Shown: positions 1-7,886, numbered from the stretch's first letter. The stretch is 10,264 nucleotides of DNA from Myxococcales bacterium (GCA_003153875.1 PMBY01000432.1:5015-15278); one strand, 5' to 3'. Notes: a model not told the origin generated them from the sequence alone. Program-made: numbers and translations.

Positions 1-1062
1 GGCTTCGAGTCCAACGACGGCGTGATTCTCATCGCGGCCACCAATCGGCCCGACGTTCTGGACCCGGCGCTGCTGCGGCCGGGGCGCTTTGACCGGCGCA
101 TCGTGGTCCCGCGGCCGGACGTCAAGGGACGGCTGGGCATCCTCAAGGTTCACACCAAGAAGATGCCGCTCGGGACCAACGTGGATCTTGAGATCGTGGC
201 GCGCGGCACGCCGGGCTTCTCGGGCGCGGATCTGGAGAATCTGGTCAACGAGGCGGCCTTGCTGGCCGCGCGCGAGGACAAGGATCAGCTCGACCGCCAC
301 GACTTCGAGATGGCCAAGGACAAGGTCTTGATGGGCCCTGAGCGGCGCTCGATGATCATCAGCGACCAGGACAAGCGTATCACCGCTTTCCACGAGGCAG
401 GCCATGCCCTGGTGGGCAAGATGATGAAGGGCTCTGACCCGGTTCACAAAGTGACCATCATTCCGCGCGGCCGAGCCCTGGGACTCACTCAGCAGTTGCC
501 TTTGGAAGACCGGCTGAACCTGTCGCGCGAGGCCGCCAACGATCAGATTGCCGTGGCCATGGGTGGCCGCGTGGTCGAGGAGCTGGTCTTCGGGCAGATC
601 ACCACCGGAGCCTCCAACGACATTTCTATGGCCACCGACCTGGCGCACAAGATGGTCTGCGAGTGGGGCATGTCGGAGAAGATCGGACCGTTGCACTTCG
701 GGCGCAATGAAGAGATGGTGTTCCTGGGCCGGGATTTCGCCGAGCACAAGGAATACAGCGAGCAGACCGCGGTGGACATCGACGCCGAGGTGCGCCGGAT
801 CGTCACCGCGAATCTCGACCGCGCCAAGCAGGTGATCACCGGCAACATGGATAAGCTGAACGTGCTGGCCGAGGCCCTGCTCGAGTACGAAACTCTGGAC
901 GGCGCCGAGATCGACGTCCTGTTTGCCGGTGGCAAGCTGGACCGGACCCGTACCGCTCCACTTTCCGCAGCGGGCAAGGACGGCGGCGAACAGAAACAAG
1001 TCCGTCCCGGGCAACGCCCTGGCCTGTTTTCGCGGCCGCTGCCTGATCCCGAAAAGGCATAG
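1..1062 (+). CDS. ftsH: ATP-dependent zinc metalloprotease FtsH, 3' part (5' end outside window)
   Basis: Membrane-anchored AAA+ protease that extracts and degrades misassembled membrane proteins and some regulatory proteins. The frame is open from base 1, so the N-terminal membrane segments and Walker A and B motifs lie upstream; 353 residues are visible. They begin in the second half of the AAA+ module: [20 protein letters not shown] carries the second-region-of-homology arginine fingers (R29 and R32 of the visible part). A lid region follows, then the peptidase domain with the zinc-binding HEAGH at visible residues 131-135 (bases 391-405) and the third ligand Asp in SNDISMAT (D207). The C-terminus ends in a polar, Pro/Arg-rich tail, as is usual in FtsH. 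No frameshift or lost catalytic residue is seen. folP follows after 29 bases, a neighbour pair common in many bacteria. Identification is secure; only the missing 5' part cannot be judged. Confidence 0.98.
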   Translation, partial: GFESNDGVILIAATNRPDVLDPALLRPGRFDRRIVVPRPDVKGRLGILKVHTKKMPLGTNVDLEIVARGTPGFSGADLENLVNEAALLAAREDKDQLDRHDFEMAKDKVLMGPERRSMIISDQDKRITAFHEAGHALVGKMMKGSDPVHKVTIIPRGRALGLTQQLPLEDRLNLSREAANDQIAVAMGGRVVEELVFGQITTGASNDISMATDLAHKMVCEWGMSEKIGPLHFGRNEEMVFLGRDFAEHKEYSEQTAVDIDAEVRRIVTANLDRAKQVITGNMDKLNVLAEALLEYETLDGAEIDVLFAGGKLDRTRTAPLSAAGKDGGEQKQVRPGQRPGLFSRPLPDPEKA

Positions 1063-1091
1063 AAGAGTAGGCCGGCACAGCCTCGTCTCCG

Positions 1092-1901
1092 ATGGCCACG
1101 CGGATTGTCGGTGTTCTCAATGCGACCCCCGATTCGTTCTCGGATGGGGGACGATTCACGTCGGTTGAGGATGCGGTCGCCGCAGGTCTGGCCATGGTCG
1201 CGGACGGCGCGGACTGGATTGACGTGGGCGGCGAATCCACGCGGCCCGGCTCACAGCCGGTTTCCGAGACCGAGGAGATCGCACGCGTAGTCCCTGTGAT
1301 TCGCGGGCTGTCGAAGCATCTCACGGGAACCGTGCGCATATCCGTCGATACCTACAAGGCCGCCACGGCGCGGGCCGCCCTGGCCGAGGGTGCCACCGCG
1401 GTCAACGACGTGTCCGGGGGCTTGCTCGATCCGAAGATTCTGGGTGTGACTGCCGCCGGCGGGGCCGCCATCGTGCTGGGCCATCTGCGCGGCAAGCCGG
1501 CCGACATGCAGGCCAGCGTTCATTTCGACGACGTGGTCGATGAAGTGGCTCACGAGCTGGCTAGCCGCGTGGCTGCGGCGCGGACGGCAGGCTGCAGCGA
1601 AGTGTGGGCCGATCCCGGTATCGGTTTTGGCAAGCACCTTGACCACAACCTGGGACTGCTCAAGCATCTTGCGAGCCTGCGCGTACGCTTGGGCGTGCCC
1701 ATGATGGTGGGTGTGTCACGCAAGCGATTCATCGGCGACTTGACAGGAAAGCCGGCGACCGCCAGGGTCTTCGGCACGGCCGCGGCGGTGGCCGTGGCCA
1801 TCATGAATGGTGCGGATGCGGTGCGGGTTCACGACGTCGCGGCCATGCGCGACGTGGTTCGCGTGGCCGAAGCCATCGCCCAAGCCAGACAACTCGACTA
1901 G
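1092..1901 (+). CDS. folP: Dihydropteroate synthase
   Basis: Joins 6-hydroxymethyl-dihydropterin pyrophosphate to p-aminobenzoate to give dihydropteroate in folate synthesis; cytoplasmic TIM barrel and the target of sulfonamides. The 269 residues match the family in length and carry its signature blocks in order: NATPDSFSDGG (10-20), DVGGESTRPG (44-53), SVDTYK (84-89), NDVSGG (105-110), DPGIGFGK (174-181), SRKRF (209-213) and RVHDV (245-249). The block usually reading MHM.G.P..MQ is GHLRGKPADMQ here (130-140): the first Met is replaced by Gly, but the His is kept. ATG 1092 is the only start in this frame after the in-frame stop at 1068, although no good Shine-Dalgarno precedes it, so translation may depend on ftsH. 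The sequence says nothing about sulfonamide resistance. Confidence 0.97.
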   Translation: MATRIVGVLNATPDSFSDGGRFTSVEDAVAAGLAMVADGADWIDVGGESTRPGSQPVSETEEIARVVPVIRGLSKHLTGTVRISVDTYKAATARAALAEGATAVNDVSGGLLDPKILGVTAAGGAAIVLGHLRGKPADMQASVHFDDVVDEVAHELASRVAAARTAGCSEVWADPGIGFGKHLDHNLGLLKHLASLRVRLGVPMMVGVSRKRFIGDLTGKPATARVFGTAAAVAVAIMNGADAVRVHDVAAMRDVVRVAEAIAQARQLD

Positions 1902-1916
1902 AATGGGGCACTTCCT

Positions 1917-3284
1917 ATGAGCAAGGCAGACGAGGCACGAAGACTCTTCGGCACCGATGGAATTCGGGGTGTCGCGAACCAGTACCCGATGACGGCGGAG
2001 ATCGCGCTGTCGCTAGGCCGCGCGGTGGCCGAACGGTTTCGCAGAGGCGGTCGGCGCTGCCGGGTCGTCATCGGCAAGGACACGCGCCTGTCTGGCTACA
2101 TGCTTGAGAGCGCTCTGGAAGCCGGGATCGTGTCGGCGGGTGCCGACGTCATGTTGGTCGGTCCCATGCCCACGCCGGCCATCGCCTTCATCACGTCCAG
2201 CATGCGCGCCGATGCGGGTGTGGTGATCAGCGCCTCGCACAATCCCTATCAGGACAACGGCATCAAGATCTTCGCTTCCGACGGTTTCAAGCTGCCCGAC
2301 GAGGTAGAGGCCGACATCGAGCGCCGCATGGGCGACCCCGAGGCACCCACGCCGGGCCCCGAACCCAATATCGGCAAGGCCATTCGCATCGACGACGGGG
2401 AAGGCCGCTACGTGCAGTTCCTCAAACACACTTTCCCCAAGACGCGCACCCTCGACGGCGTACGCGTGGTGGTCGATTGTGCCAACGGCGCCGCCTACCG
2501 GGTGGCGCCGCAGGTGTTCACCGAACTGGGTGCGGATCTGACCGTGCTGTCGGCCGAGCCGAACGGGCGCAATATCAATGACGGCTGCGGGGCCCTGCAT
2601 CCCGAAAAAGTTGCGGTTGAGGTGCGCCGCACCCGTGCCGCAATCGGCATCGCGCTCGACGGAGACGCTGACCGCGTGATTCTCATTGATGAGCGTGGGG
2701 AAACCATCGACGGCGACCAGATCATGGCCATCCTGGGCACGCGGCTGCTGGCGCGCAAGGCGCTGCCAGGGAACACCGTGGTGGCCACGGTTATGTCGAA
2801 CCTGGGTTTGGAGCGGGTGCTGGCTGCACGGAACGGAATCCTGCTGCGCACGGCGGTGGGCGACCGCTACGTCGTCGAGGCCATGCGCGACAAGGGGTTC
2901 GTCTTTGGCGGCGAGCAGTCAGGACACATCATCTTCTTAGAGGAAGCGACCACCGGGGACGGCTTGCTCGCGGCTCTGCAGGTGTTGTCAATCATGGTTC
3001 AGGAGGAGCGGCCGCTGTCCGAACTGGCGGCGATCATGACCCGCTACCCGCAGGTCCTCATCAACTTCGCGGTCGCACGCAAGACGCCGCTGCAAGAGTT
3101 GCCCGCTGTCGCGACGGTCGTCGGCCGGGTGGAGAAGGCCCTGGGGCAAGACGGCCGCGTGCTGGTGCGCTACTCGGGCACGGAGTCCAAGGCGCGCGTG
3201 ATGATCGAGGGCACCGACGAGAGCACCATCCGCGGCTACGCCGAGGAGATCGTGGCGACCATGCAGAAGGCGCTGGCCCAATGA
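1917..3284 (+). CDS. glmM: Phosphoglucosamine mutase
   Basis: Converts glucosamine 6-phosphate to glucosamine 1-phosphate on the way to UDP-N-acetylglucosamine, and so feeds peptidoglycan and LPS synthesis. The 455 residues are full length for GlmM. The N-terminus has the family's FGTDGIRG (11-18). The active-site loop ISASHNP (104-110) holds the phosphorylated serine, S107. The magnesium site DGDADR is encoded at 2658-2675, the sugar-binding loop GEQSGH at 2910-2927, and the C-terminal phosphate-binding [15 protein letters not shown] lies near the end. GEQSGH is shared by GlmM and other phosphohexomutases, but the N-terminus and overall match favour GlmM. It starts 15 bases after folP, with a modest GGGG at 1905-1908 as ribosome site. 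Its stop overlaps the pdxJ start as ATGA (3281-3284), implying translational coupling. The c-di-AMP cyclase genes often found just upstream of glmM are absent. Confidence 0.97.
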   Translation: MSKADEARRLFGTDGIRGVANQYPMTAEIALSLGRAVAERFRRGGRRCRVVIGKDTRLSGYMLESALEAGIVSAGADVMLVGPMPTPAIAFITSSMRADAGVVISASHNPYQDNGIKIFASDGFKLPDEVEADIERRMGDPEAPTPGPEPNIGKAIRIDDGEGRYVQFLKHTFPKTRTLDGVRVVVDCANGAAYRVAPQVFTELGADLTVLSAEPNGRNINDGCGALHPEKVAVEVRRTRAAIGIALDGDADRVILIDERGETIDGDQIMAILGTRLLARKALPGNTVVATVMSNLGLERVLAARNGILLRTAVGDRYVVEAMRDKGFVFGGEQSGHIIFLEEATTGDGLLAALQVLSIMVQEERPLSELAAIMTRYPQVLINFAVARKTPLQELPAVATVVGRVEKALGQDGRVLVRYSGTESKARVMIEGTDESTIRGYAEEIVATMQKALAQ

Positions 3285-4018
3285 TTCGCCTGCACGTCAA
3301 CATCGATCACGTGGCGACGCTGCGCCAGCAGCGCGACACCATCTACCCTGACCCGGTGCTGGCCGCTGGCCTGTGCGAGCTGGCCGGCGCTGACGGCATC
3401 ACCGCGCACTTGCGCGAGGACCGGCGCCACATCCAGGACCGCGACGTGCGCCTGTTGCGTCAGACCGTGCGCGGCGTGCTCAATTTGGAAATGGCAGCGG
3501 TGCCATCGATCGTGGATATCGCCCTGGAGGTCAAACCCGATTTCTGTACGCTGGTACCCGAGAAGCGGCAGGAACGAACCACGGAAGGCGGGCTCGATCT
3601 GCGCGGGCAGGGCACCGTCATCGGCCGGGCGGTGCGCAGCCTGCGCGATGCCGGCATTGGTGTCAGCCTGTTCATCGATCCCGAGGAAGACGCGGCCCGG
3701 GCCAGCGCCGATCTGGGCGCCACTTGCGCCGAGCTACATACGGGTGATTACTGCCACGCGGCTCCCAGCAGTGAGACGGCACGTCGCGAGCTGGCCCGGC
3801 TGGAAAGGGCCGGGCGCGCGGTGGCAGGCGCTGGGCTGCGCCTGGCCGCGGGGCACGGCCTCGACTACGCCAATGTCGGCCCCGTGGCGGCGTTGCCTTT
3901 CTTGGAGGAGCTGAACATCGGTCACAGCATCATCGCGCGTGCCGTGCTGGTCGGCATGGAACGCGCGGTGGTCGACATGCGCGCGGCCATCGCCGCCGGC
4001 GCCAGGAACAAGGAGTAA
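3281..4018 (+). CDS. pdxJ: Pyridoxine 5'-phosphate synthase
   Basis: Condenses 3-amino-1-hydroxyacetone phosphate with 1-deoxy-D-xylulose 5-phosphate to make pyridoxine 5'-phosphate in the DXP-dependent vitamin B6 pathway; cytoplasmic octameric TIM barrel. All 245 residues, the usual length, are present. Recognisable blocks are [14 protein letters not shown] (5-18), [18 protein letters not shown] (38-55) with the catalytic-type His43, NLEMA (68-72) with Glu70, the phosphate-gripping [14 protein letters not shown] (93-106), HTGDY (153-157), HGLDYANV (192-199) with His192, and [12 protein letters not shown] (211-222). The start is fixed by the ATGA overlap with glmM and by clear homology from residue 1. 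A glmM-pdxJ pair is a familiar arrangement in Proteobacteria. The acpS gene that often follows pdxJ is not here; the next gene begins 7 bases after the stop. Confidence 0.97.
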   Translation: MIRLHVNIDHVATLRQQRDTIYPDPVLAAGLCELAGADGITAHLREDRRHIQDRDVRLLRQTVRGVLNLEMAAVPSIVDIALEVKPDFCTLVPEKRQERTTEGGLDLRGQGTVIGRAVRSLRDAGIGVSLFIDPEEDAARASADLGATCAELHTGDYCHAAPSSETARRELARLERAGRAVAGAGLRLAAGHGLDYANVGPVAALPFLEELNIGHSIIARAVLVGMERAVVDMRAAIAAGARNKE

Positions 4019-4021
4019 GGA
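4011..4021 (+). promoter_or_regulatory. Ribosome binding site deciding the TTG start of nnr
   Basis: The bases AGGAG (4011-4015) and AAGGA (4017-4021) straddle the pdxJ stop codon and lie 10 and 4 bases before TTG 4026. No ATG or GTG is better placed: GTG 4035 is 13 bases from AAGGA, and ATG 4053 would remove the conserved LSAAQ. This supports a TTG start at 4026; it is inferred from spacing only. Confidence 0.55.
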
Positions 4022-4025
4022 TCCC

Positions 4026-5591
4026 TTGGCCTTGGTGCTTTCGGCAGCCCAGATGAAAGCGGTCGACCGCGCCGCCATTGACAAGCTCGGGCTCCCGGGC
4101 CTGGTCCTGATGGAGAACGCGGGTCGCGGAGTGGCGGATATCATTGCCCGGGAGAAGCCCCGCCTGTCTGACCTGGACGTGCGCGTGGTGTGTGGTGCCG
4201 GCCAGAACGGCGGTGATGGCTTCGTGGTGGCTCGCCACCTGCTCGATCGGGGCGCACAGGTGCAGGTCTTCTTGGCCATGCCACGCGAGAAGATGACCGG
4301 CGATGCCGCGGTCTTTTCGCGCGTATTCGAAGCCCTGCCCGGCGCGCTGGTGCGCGATGCTTCGTTCGAAGAGGACGCCACCACCTGGCGCGCGTATCTG
4401 GCCGGGGCTGACGTGATCGTGGATGCCGTGTTTGGCACCGGGCTGCGCTCCGACGTGACCGGCCCGGCCGCGGCTGCCATTCGCGCCATGAACGCGGTCG
4501 ACAGCCTGCGCGTCGCGGTTGACATTCCCTCGGGACTGGACGCCGACACCGGCGCCGTGCGCGGGGTCGCCTTGATCGCGCACGTGACGGCCACCATGGG
4601 CTGTCGCAAACTGGGGTTGGTCCTGGATCCCGATGCGCCAGTCGGGCGGGTCGAAGTCGTGGATCTTGGCGTTCCGCCCGACGCGGCTGTGGAAGCCGCC
4701 AAGGCCGAGGGACCGCTGTGCTTCTGGCTGCAAAGCGAGGGCGTGGCGAGGATGTTGCCCCGACCGGGTCCGGGGGCTCACAAGGGCACGGCCGGTCACG
4801 TCTTGGTCATCGCCGGGTCGGCTGGCAAGACAGGTGCCGCGCTGCTGGCGGCCCGCGCGGCTCTGCGCACCGGCGCGGGCCTCGCTACTGTGGCGACGAC
4901 AGCGGCTGGCCAGGCGGCGCTCGACGCCAAGGTCGTGGCCGAGATGACGGCGTCCTACGCCGACGGCGACGACGCCGACGATGCGAGCTATTCGCGCATT
5001 TTGGCCCTGGCAGGCCGCATGAAGGCGGCGGCCCTGGGACCGGGCATTCCCACCGGTCCAGGCATGGCGGCCCTGGTGCGCCGGCTGGTGGTCGAGTTGC
5101 CCATACCTCTTGTCGTTGACGCCGATGCCCTGACCCTGTTGGCTGAGGACGCTGGCCCCGTGGTGTCGTCAGCCCGCGCCGCCCGCATCTTGACTCCTCA
5201 CCCCGGCGAGATGGCGCGTCTTTGCGGTCTGCCAGTGGCCGAGATCATGAAGGACCGTTTGGGCCACGCCCGTCGACTGGCCGAGCGATCGCGTGCGGTG
5301 GTGGTCTTGAAGGGCGCGCGCACGGTGATCGCATGCCCCGAGGGAACGGCCCACATCAACCCAACGGCCAACCCGGCCCTGGGCACCGCTGGCAGCGGCG
5401 ATGTCCTCACCGGGGTCATCGCATCCTTGCTGGCGCAGGGGTTGGCGGCGCCCGATGCCGCTTGTGCGGGCGTGTTCGTGCACGGTGAATCGGCGGAAAA
5501 CGCCATCCGGACGCTGGGTTCACACAATCTCATGGCGGGCGACTTGCCCGACGCGATCGCACGTACCCTGGAAGGGCTGCGCTCGTTGTAG
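4026..5591 (+). CDS. nnr: Bifunctional NAD(P)H-hydrate epimerase / ADP-dependent NAD(P)H-hydrate dehydratase
   Basis: Repairs hydrated NADH and NADPH: the N-terminal YjeF_N half interconverts the R and S hydrates, and the C-terminal ribokinase-like half dehydrates the S form using ADP. With a TTG start at 4026 the protein has 521 residues, close to E. coli Nnr/YjeF. That start is preferred because AAGGA (4017-4021) precedes it and homology begins just after it (SAAQMKAVD...). An ATG at 3939 would put 87 unrelated bases inside pdxJ. The epimerase half shows LMENAGRG, the nucleotide loop GAGQNGGDG, DAVFGTGL and VAVDIPSGLDADTG. The dehydratase half begins near residue 250 with GAHKGTAGHVLV, followed by VVDADALTLL, LTPHPGEMARL and the ADP/catalytic GTAGSGD with Asp459. 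A short acidic stretch (DGDDADDA, near base 4965) sits in the dehydratase half. The gene is often written yjeF. Confidence 0.95.
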   Translation: MALVLSAAQMKAVDRAAIDKLGLPGLVLMENAGRGVADIIAREKPRLSDLDVRVVCGAGQNGGDGFVVARHLLDRGAQVQVFLAMPREKMTGDAAVFSRVFEALPGALVRDASFEEDATTWRAYLAGADVIVDAVFGTGLRSDVTGPAAAAIRAMNAVDSLRVAVDIPSGLDADTGAVRGVALIAHVTATMGCRKLGLVLDPDAPVGRVEVVDLGVPPDAAVEAAKAEGPLCFWLQSEGVARMLPRPGPGAHKGTAGHVLVIAGSAGKTGAALLAARAALRTGAGLATVATTAAGQAALDAKVVAEMTASYADGDDADDASYSRILALAGRMKAAALGPGIPTGPGMAALVRRLVVELPIPLVVDADALTLLAEDAGPVVSSARAARILTPHPGEMARLCGLPVAEIMKDRLGHARRLAERSRAVVVLKGARTVIACPEGTAHINPTANPALGTAGSGDVLTGVIASLLAQGLAAPDAACAGVFVHGESAENAIRTLGSHNLMAGDLPDAIARTLEGLRSL

Positions 5592-5600
5592 ACTGGGGCT

Positions 5601-5882
5601 ATGACCAAAGACACCATCATCGCCGCGCTTTCGGCCGAAGGCCTGCAAGCCAATCAAGACAGCTTCACGATTCCCGAGGAGCGCGAAGCCGTTTTCCTCG
5701 TGGCTGCCCCCGGCGATGTGATGCCGGTGAACAAGGTCATTCGGGTCGAGCTGCGCGACAAGGTTCTCAGCCTGCAAACCGTCAAGGACGAGCACTTCTG
5801 GTTCACCTACGACCTCGTCCTGGGCCTGCGCCTGATCGCGGCCAAGCCGGGCAAAGAGCGCGTCGCGGGCTTCGCCAAGTAG
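5601..5882 (+). CDS. Conserved-looking small protein of unknown function (93 residues)
   Basis: I do not recognise this protein. It starts at ATG 5601, only 9 bases after nnr, with a weak GGGG at 5595-5598 as ribosome site, so it is probably the last gene of the ftsH-nnr operon. Codon use (high GC at third positions) is like its neighbours, which supports a real gene. The product is soluble, with no signal peptide or membrane segment. The N-terminal third (MTKDTIIAALSAEGLQANQD) looks helical and amphipathic. The rest alternates hydrophobic and polar residues as beta strands would (EAVFLVAAP, VIRVELRDKVLSLQTV, HFWFTYDLVLGLRLIAA). It carries no cysteine or histidine cluster and no catalytic motif I can name. 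It could be a small one-domain partner of a neighbour or a lineage-specific protein; its function is left open. Confidence 0.75.
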   Translation: MTKDTIIAALSAEGLQANQDSFTIPEEREAVFLVAAPGDVMPVNKVIRVELRDKVLSLQTVKDEHFWFTYDLVLGLRLIAAKPGKERVAGFAK

Positions 5883-6170
5883 CTTCGCGGTTGCAACCCA
5901 GCAAACGAGGTGGTTCACCTTCTCAACCAGCGGCGGTCGAGAACGCAGAGGGGAGAGGGGAGAGCACAGAGTCGGAGAGAACGCTGTGATGTTCCGGCGT
6001 TCCAAAAGGATCTTCGCGGCTTGCGAAGAAGCGCGACGCCAGAAGTGCAGAGATCGAATGAGTGCCTGTCCGGTCCGGCTCTGTGACCTCTCCTCTCACC
6101 TCTGTGTTCTCAGCCGCGCGCGGCTATCGAGACGAATCAGCTGACGCCGTTTGGTCGCGGCCGTCGGCCG
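5883..6170. other. Intergenic region between convergent genes, rich in inverted repeats
   Basis: This 288-base stretch lies between the stop of the 93-residue gene (+) and the stop of the pseudokinase gene (-). I see no credible coding frame: the ORFs crossing it are extensions of antisense frames. It holds, in order, a perfect palindrome GGTTGCAACC (5889-5898), a short hairpin AGGTG-GTT-CACCT (5908-5920), the large inverted repeat listed separately, a perfect palindrome AGCCGCGCGCGGCT (6112-6125), and a hairpin running into the pseudokinase stop codon (6140-6175). No U-tract typical of intrinsic terminators follows any of them. Confidence 0.8.
5933..6117 (+). repeat. Long imperfect inverted repeat enclosing a structured 97-base interior
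   Basis: The left arm 5933-5976 faces the right arm 6074-6117 (paired positions sum to 12050). Checked base by base, 36 of 44 positions are Watson-Crick, four (5937, 5945, 5959, 5972) are G-T pairs that become G-U in a + strand RNA, and four mismatch (5938, 5952, 5963, 5964). The left arm is purine-rich (GAGAACGCAGAGG, then GAGAGG); the right arm is its pyrimidine-rich partner (CCTCTGTGTTCTC). The interior 5977-6073 contains hairpin TCTTCGC-GGCTT-GCGAAGA (6011-6029, 7 bp) and GAACGC/GCGTTC (5979-5984 with 5997-6002); an alternative GGCGT/ACGCC stem (5996-6000 with 6036-6040) would enclose the first. It could be a transcription terminator for the upstream operon, a small RNA, or a dispersed non-coding repeat. 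What it does is unknown. Confidence 0.7.
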
Positions 6171-6175
6171 TCAGC
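6140..6175. terminator. Candidate stem-loop at the 3' end of the pseudokinase gene
   Basis: GCTGACG (6140-6146) and CGTCAGC (6169-6175) form a perfect 7-bp stem. The loop between them is itself GC-rich and contains repeated CGGCCG units. The stem includes the pseudokinase stop codon (complement of 6171-6173). No U-run follows in the - direction, so this is a possible factor-dependent or structural terminator rather than a textbook intrinsic one. Confidence 0.35.
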
Positions 6176-7886
6176 GGATCGACATCGACCAGCTGGCGAT
6201 GGTGCTCTTGCCTTTGTAGGCAGGAAAGCCGAAGGACTGCATCTGATTCAAGATGCACATGGGCAGCGGCCCTTTGCCCTGACCATTGACCCGCACCGCC
6301 TTGACCCGTCCCGTGGGCTGGACCACGAAGTCGACTTCGATGGTCGGAACGCCCCTGCCCATGATGCAGGGAACCAGTCGGCGGTAGTTGGCGTGCATGA
6401 CTCTGTCGATCGTGCCCTCGTCCAGGATGGCATCGCCACCCCCTTGGCTCACGTCGCCGAGATCCATATTGTTGTTGAAGTCCTCTGCACGGCCAGCCAC
6501 GCCCCCGGGGCCTGCGCCGGGCCCCCCACCGTGCCTGGCGCCGCGCTTGTGTTCTGGGAACGAGATTTTGACGTCCTTGAGGAACGCATCCACGTCGGCT
6601 TCGCTCACGCGTGAGGCCAGGACGTCATCCTTGGCCGCCACGCGCTTGTGGATGAACCAGGCCAGGCCCCCGGCCAGTGCCAGGACCGCCGTACCGATGA
6701 TGAACAGAGTCCAGCGGCCCTTCTTGCGCTCCACGTGCTCGTGGGCTCGCTCAGCCTGAGCCCGTCGCTGCGCTTCGAGCCGGCGCTCGTTGAGTCGGGT
6801 GAATTCAATCAGCTGCGGATGTTCGCGAATTCTTTGCCGGTCGCCTGAATCCACATCGACGATGGTGTCGTCGCCGGTGAAGATGCCCTTGTCCATCTGG
6901 GCCATCACTTGGGCCAGGGAGAAGGGGCCGAAGTCGAGTTTGTCCTTCTGGATGAGCCAGCGCTCGTACTCCTCGGTCAGGCGCACGGCATCGGCGACAC
7001 TGAAGGACTTCCCCATGGTCAGCCGGACAGGCTTGGGAGGAGCGACCGCGGCGGGTGAGCTTCCCGCCATGCTGGCAAGCACGGCCCCTAGCGCATCCCA
7101 AAGTTCTCTTGGCCGGGAGAAACGCGTTTCCGGAAGGGGGGCTAAGCCGCGAGCCACCACCGCATCTACGGCGGGCGGAACCGCCGAGTTCACCTGACTG
7201 GGCGGCCACAGTGGCGAGGCCGGGGCATGACCGGTGAGCATTTCGTAGAGGATCGCCGCGAGGGAGTACACGTCCGCCGCAGGCGATGGTTCTTCACCTG
7301 CCGACATCTCGGGCGCGAGGTAGGCGCCATGCGAGTTTGAGTCAGGACCACCTCGCCGAGCCAGCGCGGGCAACGCACGCGAGAGGCCCAAGTCGGTCAG
7401 CTTGACCCGCCCGGCACCGGTAACCCGGATCGCCGCAGGATTGACGCCTCCATGGATCAGGGCCGAATGAACCGTATCCAGGGCGTTGGCCACATGCCCG
7501 AGCAAGACATGGGCGTGATTCAGGCCGATCACGTTGCCTTCATTGCGCCGGGCGTCGAAGATCTGTCGTAGACTCGCACCGTCCACGGCCTCCGAGGCTA
7601 CGTAGACGCGGTCACCGTCGAGGCCCCACGCAACCAGCGTCGCCAGGTTCTTGTGTGGCACGCGAGCAGCCTGGGCAAGGTCAGCCTCTGCAGCGGACAG
7701 CGTCATTCCCCTCGCGCTGAAGACACGCAGGGATACCGAGGCGCCACCTTGAGAATCTTGCGCTTGGTAGACGTCGCTGCCGCATTCCTCGCCCAAGAAG
7801 CGCTGGATCTGGAAGCGACCGCCGACCAGAGTGCCCGCCGCGATCTGGTTGTTTGGTTTCATGTCTGCGGAAAGCAAAGGGCTCAT
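6171..7886 (-). CDS. Membrane pseudokinase with GYF_2-like domain and AgmX/PglI-like C-terminal domain
   Basis: A 571-residue single-pass membrane protein. Residues 20-270 have a Ser/Thr protein kinase fold: glycine loop LGEECGSDVY (31-40, degenerate), metal-binding TDLG (164-167), YLAPE (189-193) and ADVYSLAAILYEMLTG (204-219). The key catalytic positions are lost: the VAIK Lys is Arg54 (SLRV), and HRDLKPEN reads HGGVNPAA (145-152), so the catalytic Asp is Gly147 and the following Lys is Asn149. It is therefore probably a pseudokinase. Residues 308-360 resemble a GYF_2 domain (W310, GPFS at 320-323, G334, DDTIVD). A charged, probably coiled segment (364-391), a transmembrane helix (392-411) and a Gly-rich spacer follow. 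Residues 492-571 resemble the AgmX/PglI tail, with Cys507, Cys544 and the FGFPAYKG end. The kinase half should be cytoplasmic and the tail periplasmic. ATG 7862 is as good a start as ATG 7886; neither has a ribosome site. It lies downstream of the pilZ-like gene. Confidence 0.85.
   Translation of the reverse strand: MSPLLSADMKPNNQIAAGTLVGGRFQIQRFLGEECGSDVYQAQDSQGGASVSLRVFSARGMTLSAAEADLAQAARVPHKNLATLVAWGLDGDRVYVASEAVDGASLRQIFDARRNEGNVIGLNHAHVLLGHVANALDTVHSALIHGGVNPAAIRVTGAGRVKLTDLGLSRALPALARRGGPDSNSHGAYLAPEMSAGEEPSPAADVYSLAAILYEMLTGHAPASPLWPPSQVNSAVPPAVDAVVARGLAPLPETRFSRPRELWDALGAVLASMAGSSPAAVAPPKPVRLTMGKSFSVADAVRLTEEYERWLIQKDKLDFGPFSLAQVMAQMDKGIFTGDDTIVDVDSGDRQRIREHPQLIEFTRLNERRLEAQRRAQAERAHEHVERKKGRWTLFIIGTAVLALAGGLAWFIHKRVAAKDDVLASRVSEADVDAFLKDVKISFPEHKRGARHGGGPGAGPGGVAGRAEDFNNNMDLGDVSQGGGDAILDEGTIDRVMHANYRRLVPCIMGRGVPTIEVDFVVQPTGRVKAVRVNGQGKGPLPMCILNQMQSFGFPAYKGKSTIASWSMSIR

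Noticed and set aside
3734..4799. Two long - strand frames (322 and 289 residues) antisense to pdxJ and nnr
   Set aside because: They lie opposite two clearly recognised genes. Their proteins are arginine/serine/histidine-rich without any motif, as expected of antisense frames in GC-rich DNA.
5520..6005. - strand frame of 161 residues crossing the inverted repeat
   Set aside because: It is antisense to the end of nnr and the whole 93-residue gene, and has no recognisable domain; the inverted repeat explains the only unshared part better.
7119..7130. Perfect 12-base palindrome GAAACGCGTTTC
   Set aside because: It lies inside the pseudokinase coding sequence (codons for PETRFSR), and a single such palindrome in 10 kb is not remarkable.
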